The notes under the pieces: model-generated
Seen by the model: only the letters and a program-made list of their open reading frames with translations
Database searches by the model: none
What the model was told of the DNA's origin: nothing
Made by a program: the position numbers and the translations under genes
Shown: piece after piece, positions 13,249 through 25,455 of the stretch
Layout: every line of letters begins with the position of its first letter
How positions within the stretch are numbered: the first letter of the stretch is position 1
Source: Phyto melanocephala
Lineage: Eukaryota; Arthropoda; Insecta; Diptera; Rhinophoridae
Reading direction: 5' to 3'
Length of the DNA: 64,000 nucleotides
NCBI GenBank assembly: GCA_941918925.1
Contig: OW799233.1
Coordinates: 110,791,833-110,855,832, forward strand

Positions 13249-13787
13249 AAGTGAAACTCGGCGTGTGTGTGTTAAGTATAGACTCCGAAACTATAAAGCA
13301 GATCGGACTCAAACTTTGGCAAGTTGTTGTACACATTTCAGGGAGTGTTTATGGGTGGTAAAAAGTGGGCGGGATTACGCCCATAAACAATAAATTATCA
13401 TTTTCAGCTACTTGCACTAGATCGAATTTTCATGACTTTACAATTTCGTGATTAGAAAAGTGGGCAAGGCCACGCTCATAATAAAAAGTTATAATTTTAA
13501 GGTACTTGCACTAGACCGATTTTTCTGAAACTTTGCATACATATTGAACTCTTATAACTATACAATTTCGTGATTAGAAAAGTGGACAGTGTCAGGCCCA
13601 TAAAAAAAGTTATCATTTTCAGCTACTTGAACTTCACCGATTTTTCTGAAACCTTACACACATATTGAGCTGTCATGACTATACAGTCTGGTGATAAGCT
13701 TCTTGCACTTTAATTGATATTCAATTAAAATTCAGAATGCGTTTTTATTTATTAAGGCGCGTATTAACGCGCGCCGGGCTTGGCTTG
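13249..13787 (+). mobile_element. Helitron-like element, diverged copy
   Basis: Same family as the copies at 14954 and 25456, with about three internal units. The 5' end reads AAGTGAAACTCGGCG(TG)n. The 3' end is GCGCGCCGGGCTTGGCTTG, so the CTAG terminus has mutated. Confidence 0.55.
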
Positions 13788-14953
13788 TATTACAATACAT
13801 TTAATAATCATGTTATAATTTCATTAACCGATATGACTAAAAGTATGTTAACATTGGCCAAATATTTGACCAAATAGACGTTACCATTATTTAAGGAAAA
13901 AAATGGTCATTCTCATTTAAGCAAATATTTTGAACGTAGCTTAACGAAGACCTTTTGCCCATTGCAGTAAAACATATCACAGTCATTAATATGTTTAATG
14001 CCTAAAGGCAAAATTAGTTTGTACGTTCTGTGCTGTTATGAATCAGCTGTTCTGTTCAATTGAATATCTCTATGAGTGGTTTTTTGTTCCTTTTTCGTTC
14101 TGTTCTGTTACAGACAAATCTGTAGAAAATAGAATTCAAAGTTAAGTGACGGCCATTGTGAGAGAAACAGCTGATATTTAGATGGCTTTATTTTTAAGGT
14201 GGCTGCAACAGAGAGACTGTCCTTGCTTATAGATGAAATCTGACACTACAATTTTTTTTTTATGTATGGACTTAAGCGAGAAAAATATACAGAAAATATA
14301 ATAAGTTTGTTTTTGTAAGATTACCTTGTAAATTAGCGCTGATGAGTTTTTACAGAAGAAGTAACTACAAAAATTAAATAACAGAATGGTATGTCATAGA
14401 ACTACAACAGAAGGTAAGACGCCTTTATGCAGCACTGAATTGCGATTCTTTGAAGTTGTTTTATATAATAATTTTTCAATAATTTACTTAATTATTCGGG
14501 ATATGCTCCCAACTAATTTTTCAATATTTTATTTGGTTAAATGGATAAGAAAAAGAAAATACTTTAATAAGAAAAAAATGTTGGTTGGGTTTTTGAGGAA
14601 GTTTTTTATAGTTTTTCGTTTTATTTTTGAATTCTTATTTAGTTAATAAGAATTTTGAAATAAAACTTATAACATTTTAAAACTTTTTCAAGAATTTGGG
14701 TAAAAGGTCTACTGATGATCTGGCATAAGCACCAGTGAAATGCATATAGACCAGCTTAAACCCAACAACCAAATAAAATATAATCATTTTTCTCTAAGTG
14801 TAACCAAGGTGCTATTGTTTATAATTTACAACTGTCAAAAGTTATTTTTTTGTTGAGTGTTTGTTTACAAAAACACAAGACAAAAAGAAAAATATTTAAA
14901 AAATTAACTAAAAATAAAATCTTTTAAAATAAACTTTATCTAAGTATATATAT
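13788..14953. other. Spacer between two Helitron-like elements
   Basis: Repeat-like text around 14450-14790 (ATTTTATTTGGTT and its inverse AACCAAATAAAAT) suggests a decayed foldback. No gene was seen. Confidence 0.45.
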
Positions 14954-15680
14954 AAAAGTGAAACTCTGTGTGTGTGTGTTAGCTATAGACTCCGAAACTG
15001 TGGAACCGATCGGACTCGAACTTTGGCAAGTTGTTGTACACATTCCAGGGAGTGTTTATGGGTGGCAAAAAGTGGGCGGGCCACGCCTATAAAAAATTAG
15101 TTATCATTTTTAGCTACTTCCACTTGACCGATTTTTCGGAAACTTTGCACACATATTGAGCTGTCACGACTATATAATTTCATGATAAAAAAAGTGGGCG
15201 GGGCCACGACCATAAAAAAATTATAATTTTGAGATACTTTAACTGTACCAATTTTTCGGAAACTTTGCACACATATTGAGCTGTCATGACTATATAATTT
15301 CGTGATTAGAAAAATGGGCAGGGCCACGCCCACAAAAAAAGTTATAGTTTTGAGTTACTTGCACTGGACCGATTTTTCTGAAACTTTGCACACATATTGA
15401 GCTGTCATGACTTTACAATTTCGTGATTAGAAAAGTGGGCAGTGTCAGGCCCATAAAAAAGTTATCATTTTTAGCTACTTGCACTTGACCGATTTTTCTT
15501 AAACTTTGCACACATATTGAGCTGTCATGACTATACAGTTTCATGATCAGAAAAGAGGGCAGTGCCACTCCCATTAAAAAAAGTTATAATTTTTAGCTTT
15601 TTGCACTTGATAATCAATTTAAATTCAGAATTCATTTTTACTTATTAAGGTGCGTAGCAACGCGCGCCGGGCTTTTCTAG
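14954..15680 (+). mobile_element. Helitron-like element with internal ~120-bp repeats
   Basis: Same ends as the copy at 25456: AAAAGTGAAACTCTGTG at the start and CGCGCGCCGGGCTTTTCTAG at the end. About five tandem ~120-bp units lie in between. The open frame across part of the array, on the - strand, is an artefact of the repeat period. Confidence 0.6.
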
Positions 15681-17839
15681 TATATAATATTTATTACGTG
15701 CTTAACTAGTTGAAAAGTAAAAATGAGTCGTTATTCCGTGTACCTTGTGTTTCTTTGCAAGAAAATTTTCAAACCTATTTCCTATGTACATATGTATGTG
15801 CTGCCCATTTTTGGGCATTAAAAATTGATAACTAATGCACCTACAGGACATCAATACCTTACGGTACCTAAGTAAATTCGAATTAAATTTTATGAACACG
15901 CGATTAGCACTTGAATACGTCTTGTATTATCAAAAACATTTTTAACACAAATTTGTTTATTTTGTTAATTTTCTTTATTTTATAATTTATGTATGTATAT
16001 TTTTTGAAGTTAAATAGTTAAAATGAATTATACGTAAACAAAATGCCTGTTATTTGACTGGCACAAGGTTTTTTCGATCCACTCTAGTGGGCATTAAAGG
16101 GGGCGTGTCATATAAATTTCTATTGATAATATAAATCTTGATTTTGAAGTATATTATTACTCTATATTCATCTAAAAAATTTACCAATCAATTAAATCTA
16201 TACATTAACATTAAAGCGTAACTAGGAAAAGGGTATAAATATGGGCATGTGATTTTAGTTTTCAGTGATACAGGTAATGTCGACAAAAATTACATATACC
16301 TATGTAATTTCAGCATCGTGCATGCATTTTTTTGCTTCGTTCCTTTAACTAAAATATGGGAAATTATTTTACGGTATTAGAAAGTTTTATTTAAATTATT
16401 CTACTTGATATGTTATATTGGGACATAATTTTTTGATTATTTAATTAAAAAAGCATAATATTTATATAAAACTGTCTACAGTTACAAAACAAATATTAAA
16501 GCTACAGACGCAATAAATTTAAAATTGTAATAGTCAGTGCACTATACAAACCTGCAGATTTCATATAAAATTTGTATTCTCGTTGCAATTGGAAATTATA
16601 ATAAAAAAGGCAGCATTTAAAGCATTTCATATATTAAAAATTCATGAATACAAATGCAAATGTAGAGTTTTTGTGTTTAGTGTAACAGAATGTAAAATTT
16701 GTAGTATTTGTAGGGGTTACAAGAATATTTGAATAAATGTTAAGCAAGATTTGCATGCACACATTCAGTACAAACGCTTAAAATAGGAATAATATGCAAA
16801 GGGTGGGAGAGTAAATGTATTAAGCGGAAAAATACTGTTTGATCTCACTAACTATGTTTTTTAGTTTTAGTTTTAAAGAAACTATAGCTTGTGTTGAAAG
16901 TCGTTAAATTTTATTTATAGTTTAAAACACAACTACCAGCATCCTATGTTTGTACAGACATTTATATATAATGCAGTTCTATTGAGTTATACCTGGTGTT
17001 TTTGTATGCAGATGGAGAAATTTGTATACCAGCGCTTACGCATCATCTACACTTGAAGAAATAAAGTGTTAACTAACAAAAAAAAGAATATTTAAAAAAA
17101 CTTAAAAATATTTTCATTTAATCTGAACATTTTGTTATTTATTCTGTTAAAATTAGTTTTAATGTAACATATTAACATACTGAAATTTTCTCAGTGTACT
17201 TATATACTATACCCCTAACTAGACTGTATGGTGGCACTTTGGATAAAACTAACGCACTCGTACAGATACAATATAGAAAATGATGAAAGAAAAAATATAT
17301 CAAGTAAAAGAGCACTTACCTGCAATAAAGTACAATCATCTCTACCTTTTCAATTCTTATACGCATTGTTGGCTATTCAGACCACTAGTGGTGGCATTCA
17401 TATCCTCTTAAACTAAGTGTTTGTACATATCATAACGTATTTCGTGATGTTTCTTATAGAACGTTTGCAACATTATAGCAATGCTGTATATCATATTTCT
17501 CTATTTAAGCCGTGTAGTGTATGCATGCTGTAGTTTAAATGGAACTTTTTTTCAAATGTCACAATATCCTTTTCGCTCATGCTTCAGCCTATTTCCGTTT
17601 GGTTGGAAAATGTAGCTCATATCCGTCTCAGCATGTGTGTAAACTTTTCATGGCATTTTATGTATGTGTTTGTTTTTGTTAATCACTTCGTATTGTTGCT
17701 GCTGTTTTTTAAGCCTCTTTACTGGCAGTCGGCCTATATCTATTGCAAAAACAGTACCGTTAGAACACGTTTTAGTAACAACAATTAAGACCAAAACCTT
17801 AAAATCATAGACGTATACATACAATATAAGGCGCAGAAA
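15681..17839. other. AT-rich sequence without a recognisable gene
   Basis: No conserved motif in any frame. The longest open frames (about 62-69 codons) are low-complexity or Tyr/Phe-rich and look random. Confidence 0.5.
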
Positions 17840-18152
17840 CCCAGCTTGCAAATTGGTTCGACATCTGTCAGAAGTCTTTAAGAAATGTCGACAAACAAGA
17901 AGAAATTCTATACGAATTCTGTCAAACTTCTGAACGAAAAACATATAAAGTGGCTGACAAAAACTCTGACAGACATGAAAACAATTATGAATTTAACATA
18001 TGTGTGAGTCAAAAAAAGAAAACAAATAGACACGTCGTACATCAAATTTCCCATACACATCTGACGAAATTTTTAGAAATATCCGCAAAGACGGTTAGAT
18101 ATTTGCCAGACTTGTCTGATTCAGACATTGTCGTAAAAATTTGCAAGCTGGG
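17840..18152. mobile_element. TIR element, CCCAGCTTGCAAAT ends (short member)
   Basis: 313 bp with ends CCCAGCTTGCAAAT and its inverse. The interior carries several CGACATCTGTCAGAAGTC-type motifs in both orientations. It is related to the longer element at 22991. The open frames across it in both directions are products of the inverted repeats. Confidence 0.62.
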
Positions 18153-19319
18153 TAAAGTGAATAGTGTGTGTATGTATGTATGTATGTAGGAAACTGTTGG
18201 GTTGAAAGAGTAGTACTTACGATTGGTTTATTATTAGTGATCTTTTATAAATGTATTATTTATAAGAAATAAAAAGTTTTTCTTTAAAAATTTCTTGTTT
18301 TTATTGAAAATATTTTTTTTTTTATTTTTTTTTTAATTTTTTAACATTTTTTACTTTAAACAAATTTTATCAGATTGTTTAAAAACTATGATTATATTAA
18401 TTCACTTTTTTGTTTTATTAAATTTCATACTTTCTTAATAGACAATTTTATTTTCTTTATTTCTTCTTGCCAAATAATTAATTATCTACTTTTTTAGAAA
18501 AACAGCTTATTTAAAAATTAATTTACTGTAAAAGAAAAATCGATAAATTTTGTCTTAGTACAAAATTTTTAATAGATTTTTCCATTTATGAAAATTTCTA
18601 ATCAATTATTTCTTTATATTTAATATTCGATTAAGTTATTCTCTATTAAAAACCTAACTCTATTCGTGTAATATTTTTTACATAAATATTCTGTTAAATG
18701 TAAATGTTGCACAACTTTTTTAAATTGCTTTAGTTTCTAGTTGTAAAGAATTTTTCATTTTTTTTTTAAAGTCGATCATGCATTTTTTGATAATATTTTT
18801 ATTGTGTAAAATTTTGATTTAGTTCTTTGCTTAATAGAAGAGAGGATTGTTGATGAATATTATTTTTAAAAATAATTTTATATTAAATTTTTATACTTAA
18901 TTTTTTTTGATATATTTGCTATTTGTAAAAAATGAATAAAAAATTCCTAATAAATTTTTAATCATAAAAAATTTTAAATAATTTTAAATCTATATTCAAT
19001 TTTAAACAAGTTTTTCTTTAAAATATTTAATTTGTAAAATATTTGATTGTATGAATTTTACTATCTCTACTCACCAATAAAAGAATTTTAATGCTGCAAC
19101 GCTTTTACATGTTGCTGTTATTTTTGCTGTTGTTGTTTCAACTAATGCTAGGTAAAATTGTTAAGAAGCAATTCCTTAATAGTCTTAAATTGTATGTTAC
19201 ATACAATCTTTATTTCTATCTATGTTTATTTAATTTAATTTTATCTATTGCATGTGACAGCAATCCGCATATCTAATTTACAAAAACAAATAAATGTTTC
19301 TAAAGAACCCAATCTTTTT
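18153..19319. other. Very AT-rich sequence without a recognisable gene
   Basis: Dominated by T and A runs (for example 18300-18360). An open frame at 19091-19276 starts with a Leu-rich stretch like a signal peptide but continues with low-complexity residues and has no homology I recognise. Confidence 0.45.
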
Positions 19320-20100
19320 TAAACTTTTTCCAGAAAAGCATCTTTTGCGTTTAGTCCTAAACTCGTAGATGGGCGAATCAAGTTCGTTACCAGAATAAGT
19401 AAACTGAAAGACAAGTATTTAGTACCTTTATTGCTTCTGTGGTTTCTTTAAATGGGACCAAAAGTAAAACCAATCTCTTATTAAATTTAGTTGGAAAGAT
19501 TTACGCATTTCACAATATCGATACATCAAAATTAAAAATATTTCTGTATCGAGACATACAAAATACGTCAATATATATCGTCTTTTTAACGTCAGAAATT
19601 CGCCCTATTGCTTCAATGATTTGTTGCTTAATTCATCATCACCATCAGCATTGCACCGTAAAAGATTTGCCTCCAACCGGTAGATCATATTTAATTTAAA
19701 CGTTTAGAGCAAACTGTTCACGAAACACCAAAAACATTCGACGGATGACGTTATGCTCAGCTAGGATTGGCTCGTACCAAAGACAATAGACTATATAGTC
19801 TATTGTCTTTGCTCGTACGTCACTACGGCATGTTAAAAAAAATTACTGCAATTGGTGCAAGAATCCCGCAGATCATCAGCAACGTCTTAATTTTGCGTTT
19901 AAATTTTAATAGGTGGCTAGAAATGAAATTAACTTTATTGAAAATCTGATTCTGAGTGATGAATCTAATTTTCATTTGAATAGTTTTGTTAATAAGCAGT
20001 TCTGTAGATTCTGGGGTTCTGAAAAACCCAGAGCCATTACACGATACTTCTTGCACTATATACGGTAGTGGTGGATCTACAATGAATGCAACCATATAAA
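19320..20100 (+). pseudogene. Decayed Tc1/mariner-superfamily transposase
   Basis: Pieces in several + frames match the insect DDE transposase layout. HETPKTFDG and QLGLARTSLRHV correspond to the second helix-turn-helix. FIENLILSDESNFHLNSFVNKQFCRFWG (written in two parts: FIENLILSDESNFHL and NSFVNKQFCRFWG) matches the catalytic SDEaHF...NKQnCRiW region. Stops and frame changes make it dead. A palindromic 41-bp insertion breaks the ART-SLR helix. Confidence 0.68.
19770..19818. repeat. 32-bp perfect palindrome inserted with 8-bp duplication GCTCGTAC
   Basis: The palindrome at 19779-19810 (14-bp arm AAAGACAATAGACT, centre ATAT, then the inverse arm) is flanked by GCTCGTAC at 19770-19777 and 19811-19818. 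Removing one duplication copy and the insert restores the reading QLGLARTSLRHV in the transposase remnant, so the insertion event can be read directly. Confidence 0.85.
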
Positions 20101-22269
20101 AACAACAAAAAAATTTATTATAATTTTTTTCGTAAATTTATTCAAAACTGCAGCATAAACTTAATTAGAAATGAACAACAATAACCTTTTTTTTAAGTAA
20201 AGGGATCACGTGTTTGTATGTTACATACAATTTAAATGGTTGTGTGTGCACGTTTAACTGTATGTTAGTCTGCAGAAAAACGACGGACCTATAAAACGAC
20301 TGATATACTGTTTGTATGGCATGGCATATTAATTTATACATTCTAGGGTGGTCGACTCTGTTTTATAACCGGTACTATTTCAGCTGGTGTTTTTTTTAAA
20401 TATTGATTTTTCGGATGTCGAATAAACCGGTTTTTTGCTCACTTAAACAGACTATTTTCATCTTTAAATTTTTGTACATTTCCCTTTGTTACCAATCTTG
20501 CACTAGTATCTTTAATACTAAAAAACTTCCCGAAATCTAAAATTTCTTAGATATTCTTCTCTGACAGAAACATAAACAAACGTTCTTTTTAATAGTTTAT
20601 TAAATATTGAGAGCTTTTCTTCTGATGTAGATCAATTTAGAATTTAATACTGTATATTAAATTTAGGACATACTTTATAAAACAATTTTTTAACAAATTT
20701 ACGACCCAAAAAACAGAAAAATGAAACAAATCACTTAAGTATCACATTAAAGTTAAGTTTAAATTAAAATAGAAGTCGTAAAATCTTTCAAATCTATCTA
20801 TTTGTGTAGACTAAGGAGAAAGCGAAAAAAATTAAGTTTAAAAGCAAATTGTAATATGGGTACACTTAATGAGCAGCCTTGTCAAGTTTGAATTTTCAAA
20901 AAGCGCCTAAGCCGAGAAAATAGGGCAAAATTTATTAGATCAGAGGAGTATTTTAATATAATCATTAGCAAACACATTAAGATGTGATTTTAAGACAATT
21001 GAAAAACAATATGATTTAAAAAACTGTTTGTTTGTTTCTGTAATTGTTATGGAACCTTGTTATGTAACCGCTAAGCTAAAATAATCTTTTTGTAAAAAAA
21101 CGGCCGATATTTTTTTTTATTTTTTACGTTGCGTTTATAATTTGTTGTATTAAATAGTTTCTTTTTTTATACAAATTATTGTACTTTGATTTTAATTTTT
21201 ATTCGTATTTCGCACTAATAGTGCAAATGCAAAACAAAACCTTACAATATAAGTATTCGGCCCGGTTTTTTCTTACGTACGAAGCAGATTTCAGCAATTT
21301 TTTCTCTTTTTTTCACAAAAAGTTACCCTTTTTATAAAAAGTAATTTTTTTCATAAAACGTTTTTTTAAGCCTTCTTTATTAATAATCAATTACAAGTTA
21401 GTTTTAAAATAGATGCCACACATACATAAGAATTTTACAAAAATTTATGAGCTACGGATTTTTTTAGCAATTAATTTTTTTTCGAAAGCAAACTAAAAAT
21501 CATTTTATTAAGAAAGCCAAAATATAAATATATATTCTGTTTCTCAAAAAATTAATTTTTTACCTTTAATTCATATTTTTTTTTATTTTTACAAAAATAT
21601 AACTAAAGTTTATGCGGCAATTATACAAACAAAACATACTTTATGTTTACAAAGCCAATCCTAATAATATTTTATTTTCTTTAACAACATTCTTCTTGGA
21701 CAGAGTTGAACAAATTACAAATACCTTAAGTAAATCTAAAAAGTCATCTTATCAAAGATTACAAAACAATTTATTAAAGAAATTTGAGGGCATTTTTTGT
21801 ATAGTATTTTCAAGAAAGTTTGATTTAAGCATACAAATTGTTGAAAATGTATTTTAAATAAGAATTCTAACGGAAAATATTTATTATTTAATAAAGGTTT
21901 AAAATTTTTGCAACCTTAATAATTTTAAATTTATTTAACAAAGAATGTTGTTTTAACTTTTAACTGTTAAAAAGTTGAACGTGAGTGATTGACTTAGCAT
22001 CGCAAAAAGCTAGAGACAAAAATGTAGACAGTTGGTTCGTTTTCGAATATATATACATATTTATACTACGAAAGATTTTATGAAAATTCGAACGTACGAA
22101 TTTTTTGCTCTATTATAAATAAGGATTTTTATTTATACGAACGTTAATTTACATACATACGTATGTATATACATAGACTTACAGAAGTTTATATACGTTT
22201 GAATAATTTAAGTTTTCTTAGAATATAAACATTTCATTAGGCGTTTAGAATAGTACCACAGTATACACT
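20101..22269. other. AT-rich sequence without a recognisable gene
   Basis: An 81-codon frame at 21612-21857 has no recognisable domain. A repeated GTTTGTATGTTACATACAAT-type palindrome occurs near 19190 and 20212. No supported feature. Confidence 0.45.
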
Positions 22270-22800
22270 CAGATGATCCAACATTTTGGGAACGTAAAAT
22301 AATTAACGACAAATATAAGTTTGTGGTTTTTGGAGTTGACGGTCGATCGAGAGTTTGCGAAAACCTAATACGACGTTACAATCGTATGGAGGCAGGTCGT
22401 TCATGGTTTAGAGTACATAACTGCAAATGGAGTTGGCAAGCTGAGGTTCATCGACCGCACTAAAGTGTATGTGCGGATTTAAAAGTATAGCTATTTTCCA
22501 AGTCTTGAAATTTTAGTTCTAGGTGAAAAATTTATATTGCTTTAAGATAATGATACCAAACAATCTTAAATGCTGATAAGATAATGGCTGATAAACAATA
22601 TTAAAGACAAATTAGAACACCACCCACAATTTCCCGATCTAAATATTGTAGAGCGTTTATATGATGTTTTTAAACGTAACCTTCGAAAATCAGATCATAT
22701 CATTTCAGCTCTGAAAGAGGCTTTAATGGCGGAGAGGTTTGGGAAAAAAGGTGACCTTATTCATTTTCGATTAGCAAATGTAATAAAAATTAAAGGAGGT
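22270..22800 (+). pseudogene. Decayed Tc1-type transposase
   Basis: Readable pieces: DDPTFWERKIINDKYKFVVF followed by GVDGRS (Tc1 DDE region with DG), and later HPQFPDLNIVERLYDVFKRN, the Tc1 PDLNPIE hallmark with the catalytic acid retained. Stops lie between them. No clear inverted ends were found. Confidence 0.65.
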
Positions 22801-22990
22801 AACATAAAACATTTTTTTAAGTGCCCATTATTAAAATCGTACCAAATAAATAAAACTGAATTTTTTTACGTTTATTTTTTTTAATTAATTTTTTTGTATA
22901 AATAAATAAAAAAATATTAAAGCATTTTTTAACAATATTTCATATTAATATTTAAACTTTTCTGAAGGTATGCAAACTGTTTTAATACTG

Positions 22991-23885
22991 CCCAGCCTGC
23001 ACAAAAGTACGACAATGTCTGAATCAGACAAGTCTTCCAAAAATCTGACTTTTTTTACGGACATTTCGTACAGATTTCTGTAAGACATGTCTGGGAAATT
23101 CAATGTACGACACGTCTGATAGATTTCTGACTGATTTCGTACGGATATGTCGAAGGGATCTTATTCTTTTTAGTTTACTGACATGTCTGAAAGATTTCTG
23201 ACTGATTTCGTACAGAAATGTCTAAGTTGTTTTTATTCCTTTTGTTTAGAATTTTTTGTTTTTTTTTCTTCACAAATTAAAACGGAATTTTTTGTTTTTA
23301 CCAATTTTGTAATCTTGATTTTGTTTGTTTTATAAATTGTTTATTTAACACAAAGTGCAACAAAATAGGTGATATTAAAAAATTTAACTTATTGGTTTGT
23401 TAAAAAAGTTTAAAAGTAAAATAGAAAGTGATTGTTTTGTGATTAATAAACAATATATATAAAAAAAGTGTCACGTCAGGATTTTCGGAGAAATGTTAAA
23501 AAAGATGCCTTTTTGGATTTTCAAGTTAGCTTAAAATATTTAAAAACAATGTTTATGAATATATGTAATTAAGTAATAAATCAAATGAATATAAAAAATA
23601 TTACATAAAATTGAGTTTTATTTTATTAAATATTTCAGATTTTTTTAAGAAATCTGTACGATTAATCGGTTAGAATTACATCCGATAAACTTTCAGAAAT
23701 CTGTCAGAAATCCATATGAATGTCGTATAATAAATCAGATTTCTATCAGACACGTCGGTAAAAAAAATCAGAATTTCCCACGATATGGCGGTCAGAAGTC
23801 TTTCAGAATTCGTATAGAATTCTTACTTGTTTGCCGACATTTCTTACAGACATCTGATAGATGTCGGACAATTTTGCAGGCTGGG
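22991..23885. mobile_element. TIR element, CCCAGCCTGCA ends (long member)
   Basis: 895 bp with ends CCCAGCCTGCACAAAAGTAC and the inverse of CCCAGCCTGCAAAATTGTCC. The subterminal regions are full of GACATGTCTGA / CAGATTTCTG motifs, including a ~65-bp tandem pair at about 23121-23225. No coding sequence. Confidence 0.62.
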
Positions 23886-24184
23886 TGTGTACATTGAATA
23901 TAGTATGTATGCATTTGTTTCTACGTATGTTTCTTTGTAATTTTTCCTTTAAAATGCAAAAAAAAAAAATAAATTACAATAGCAAGAATAATAAAAAATA
24001 TAATGCTTTTATTAACTAAAAGAAAAATCTTCATCAAACATTTATTGTGGTTGAATATAAGTTTGAGTTTTTCTTGTCTTCTTAGAATTTTGACAACAGA
24101 CAAAATGTCATTTCTGACTTTTCACGTGCAAATGAAAAGCATATAATTTTAAGTTTGAAATAATGCTGACGATGTAGAAGTACT

Positions 24185-24185
<1 letters not shown>

Positions 24186-24216
<31 letters not shown>

Positions 24217-24290
24217 CATACATACATACATACATACATACATACATACATACATACATACATACATACATACATACATACATACATTCG
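24186..24290. repeat. (CATA)n microsatellite, about 105 bp
   Basis: Uninterrupted CATACATA... of about 25 units. A 75-codon open frame on the - strand (VCMYVCMY repeats) is only this repeat. Confidence 0.95.
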
Positions 24291-24601
24291 ATAACAATGG
24301 TTCGTACATACTTTTAACATTTTACGAATATTTTTGTCTTTTCCGTTATTAATTCCGTTTGTAAATGTTTGATAATATCTACATATACAGATGAATATAT
24401 TCAGTTTATACCAATGTTATTATAGATACTAAAGATGCCACTGATGCTGACTGATTTTGCAAATCCCGGGTTTCAGGACTGTAAAATTTAAAATCTCGTG
24501 ATGACGCGATTTTTCGGGACTTATTATTAATACATATGTATTGAATCAATTTAACAATATAACAACCTCAAGTAAAAAAATTCATAGAATTTAAGTAAAA
24601 A

Positions 24602-24928
24602 ACAAGTAAAAGTGCTATATTCGGCCGTGTGATTATTATATACCCTTTACAACGTGTAGTTATGCAATAACAATTGTTTGTATCACTATTCATCTCATAT
24701 GAAATACGTACATACATATAAAAAACATACATATATAAAAACATCCCATTATGAAATTATAAATTTACGTATGTAAGTTAAAAAAAAAAATAAAAACAAA
24801 CTAAAAAAAATTAAAAAAAATATTAAAAAAAAAAAAATAAAAAAAAAAAACAATTAAAATATAAATAATATACAAAAAAAAAAAAAAATTAAAAAAAATA
24901 ATAATAAAAATATAAATCTATATATAAT
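24602..24928 (-). mobile_element. Truncated INE-1-like element
   Basis: It begins with the family end CAAGTAAAAGTGCTATATTC and the CGGCCGTG hairpin region, then the block with AACGTGTAGT, and breaks off in the A-rich tract at about 24780-24910. The (GTCY)n half is missing. Confidence 0.75.
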
Positions 24929-25453
24929 GCTCTAAACACATAGACGACAGCAGACAGCAAGCAGCAATATGTCAAAAATAAAATCCATGTGTTTAAATGA
25001 AAACGATTATTTTGACGGCAGCACATCAGCACGACTGCACAACAGCATTTGCTGCTGCTGCCAACTTAGGCTATTTTCTATTTTGACGGGCAGCAAGAAC
25101 AAATATAGTGTTGCCATTACATATATTAAATTGGAAAAAAAATAACAAAAACTTATTTTTGATATTAAACATAAAAGAACATTACAAAAATACAATAAAG
25201 AAACAAATGTATGTGTTTTTATAGTTTTTCGTGATATAATTACATTTTTTTTATCAATAACTTTAATTTTATTCATTATAAAATATATATGCGGCATCCC
25301 TGAAATTTGTATTGCTAAAATGCACATCAGCTGATTATTATGTTGTTGCTGTCTTCAAAATAATTATGAAGCTGACTTCAGAGCAGCATTTGAAGTTGGC
25401 AGCATTTGAAGCCATGAAGTTGTGAAGTCTGCTGACGTCTATGTGTTTAGAGC
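24929..25453. mobile_element. 525-bp TIR element (GCTCTAAACACATAGACG ends)
   Basis: The left end 24929-24955 and the right end 25427-25453 are inverted copies over 27 bp with one mismatch. The interior has many CAGCA/TGCTG motifs. It lies between an INE-1-like fragment and a Helitron-like element, so its own target duplication cannot be judged. No coding content was recognised. Confidence 0.65.
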
Positions 25454-25455
25454 TT

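Noticed and set aside
15097..15333. 78-codon open frame with a repeated IxxLYSxDSSICVQSFRKIG segment
   Set aside because: The protein repeat simply follows the ~120-bp DNA repeat of a Helitron-like element; the same text appears in other copies on either strand.
19091..19276. Small secreted protein with a Leu-rich N-terminus
   Set aside because: The hydrophobic start comes from TTG/TTT runs in AT-rich DNA; nothing downstream supports a real gene.
24186..24290. CRISPR-like or regulatory repeat array
   Set aside because: A four-base simple repeat in an insect genome; no spacers.
24082..24309. 75-codon open frame with VCMYVCMY repeats
   Set aside because: It is only the (CATA)n microsatellite read in frame.
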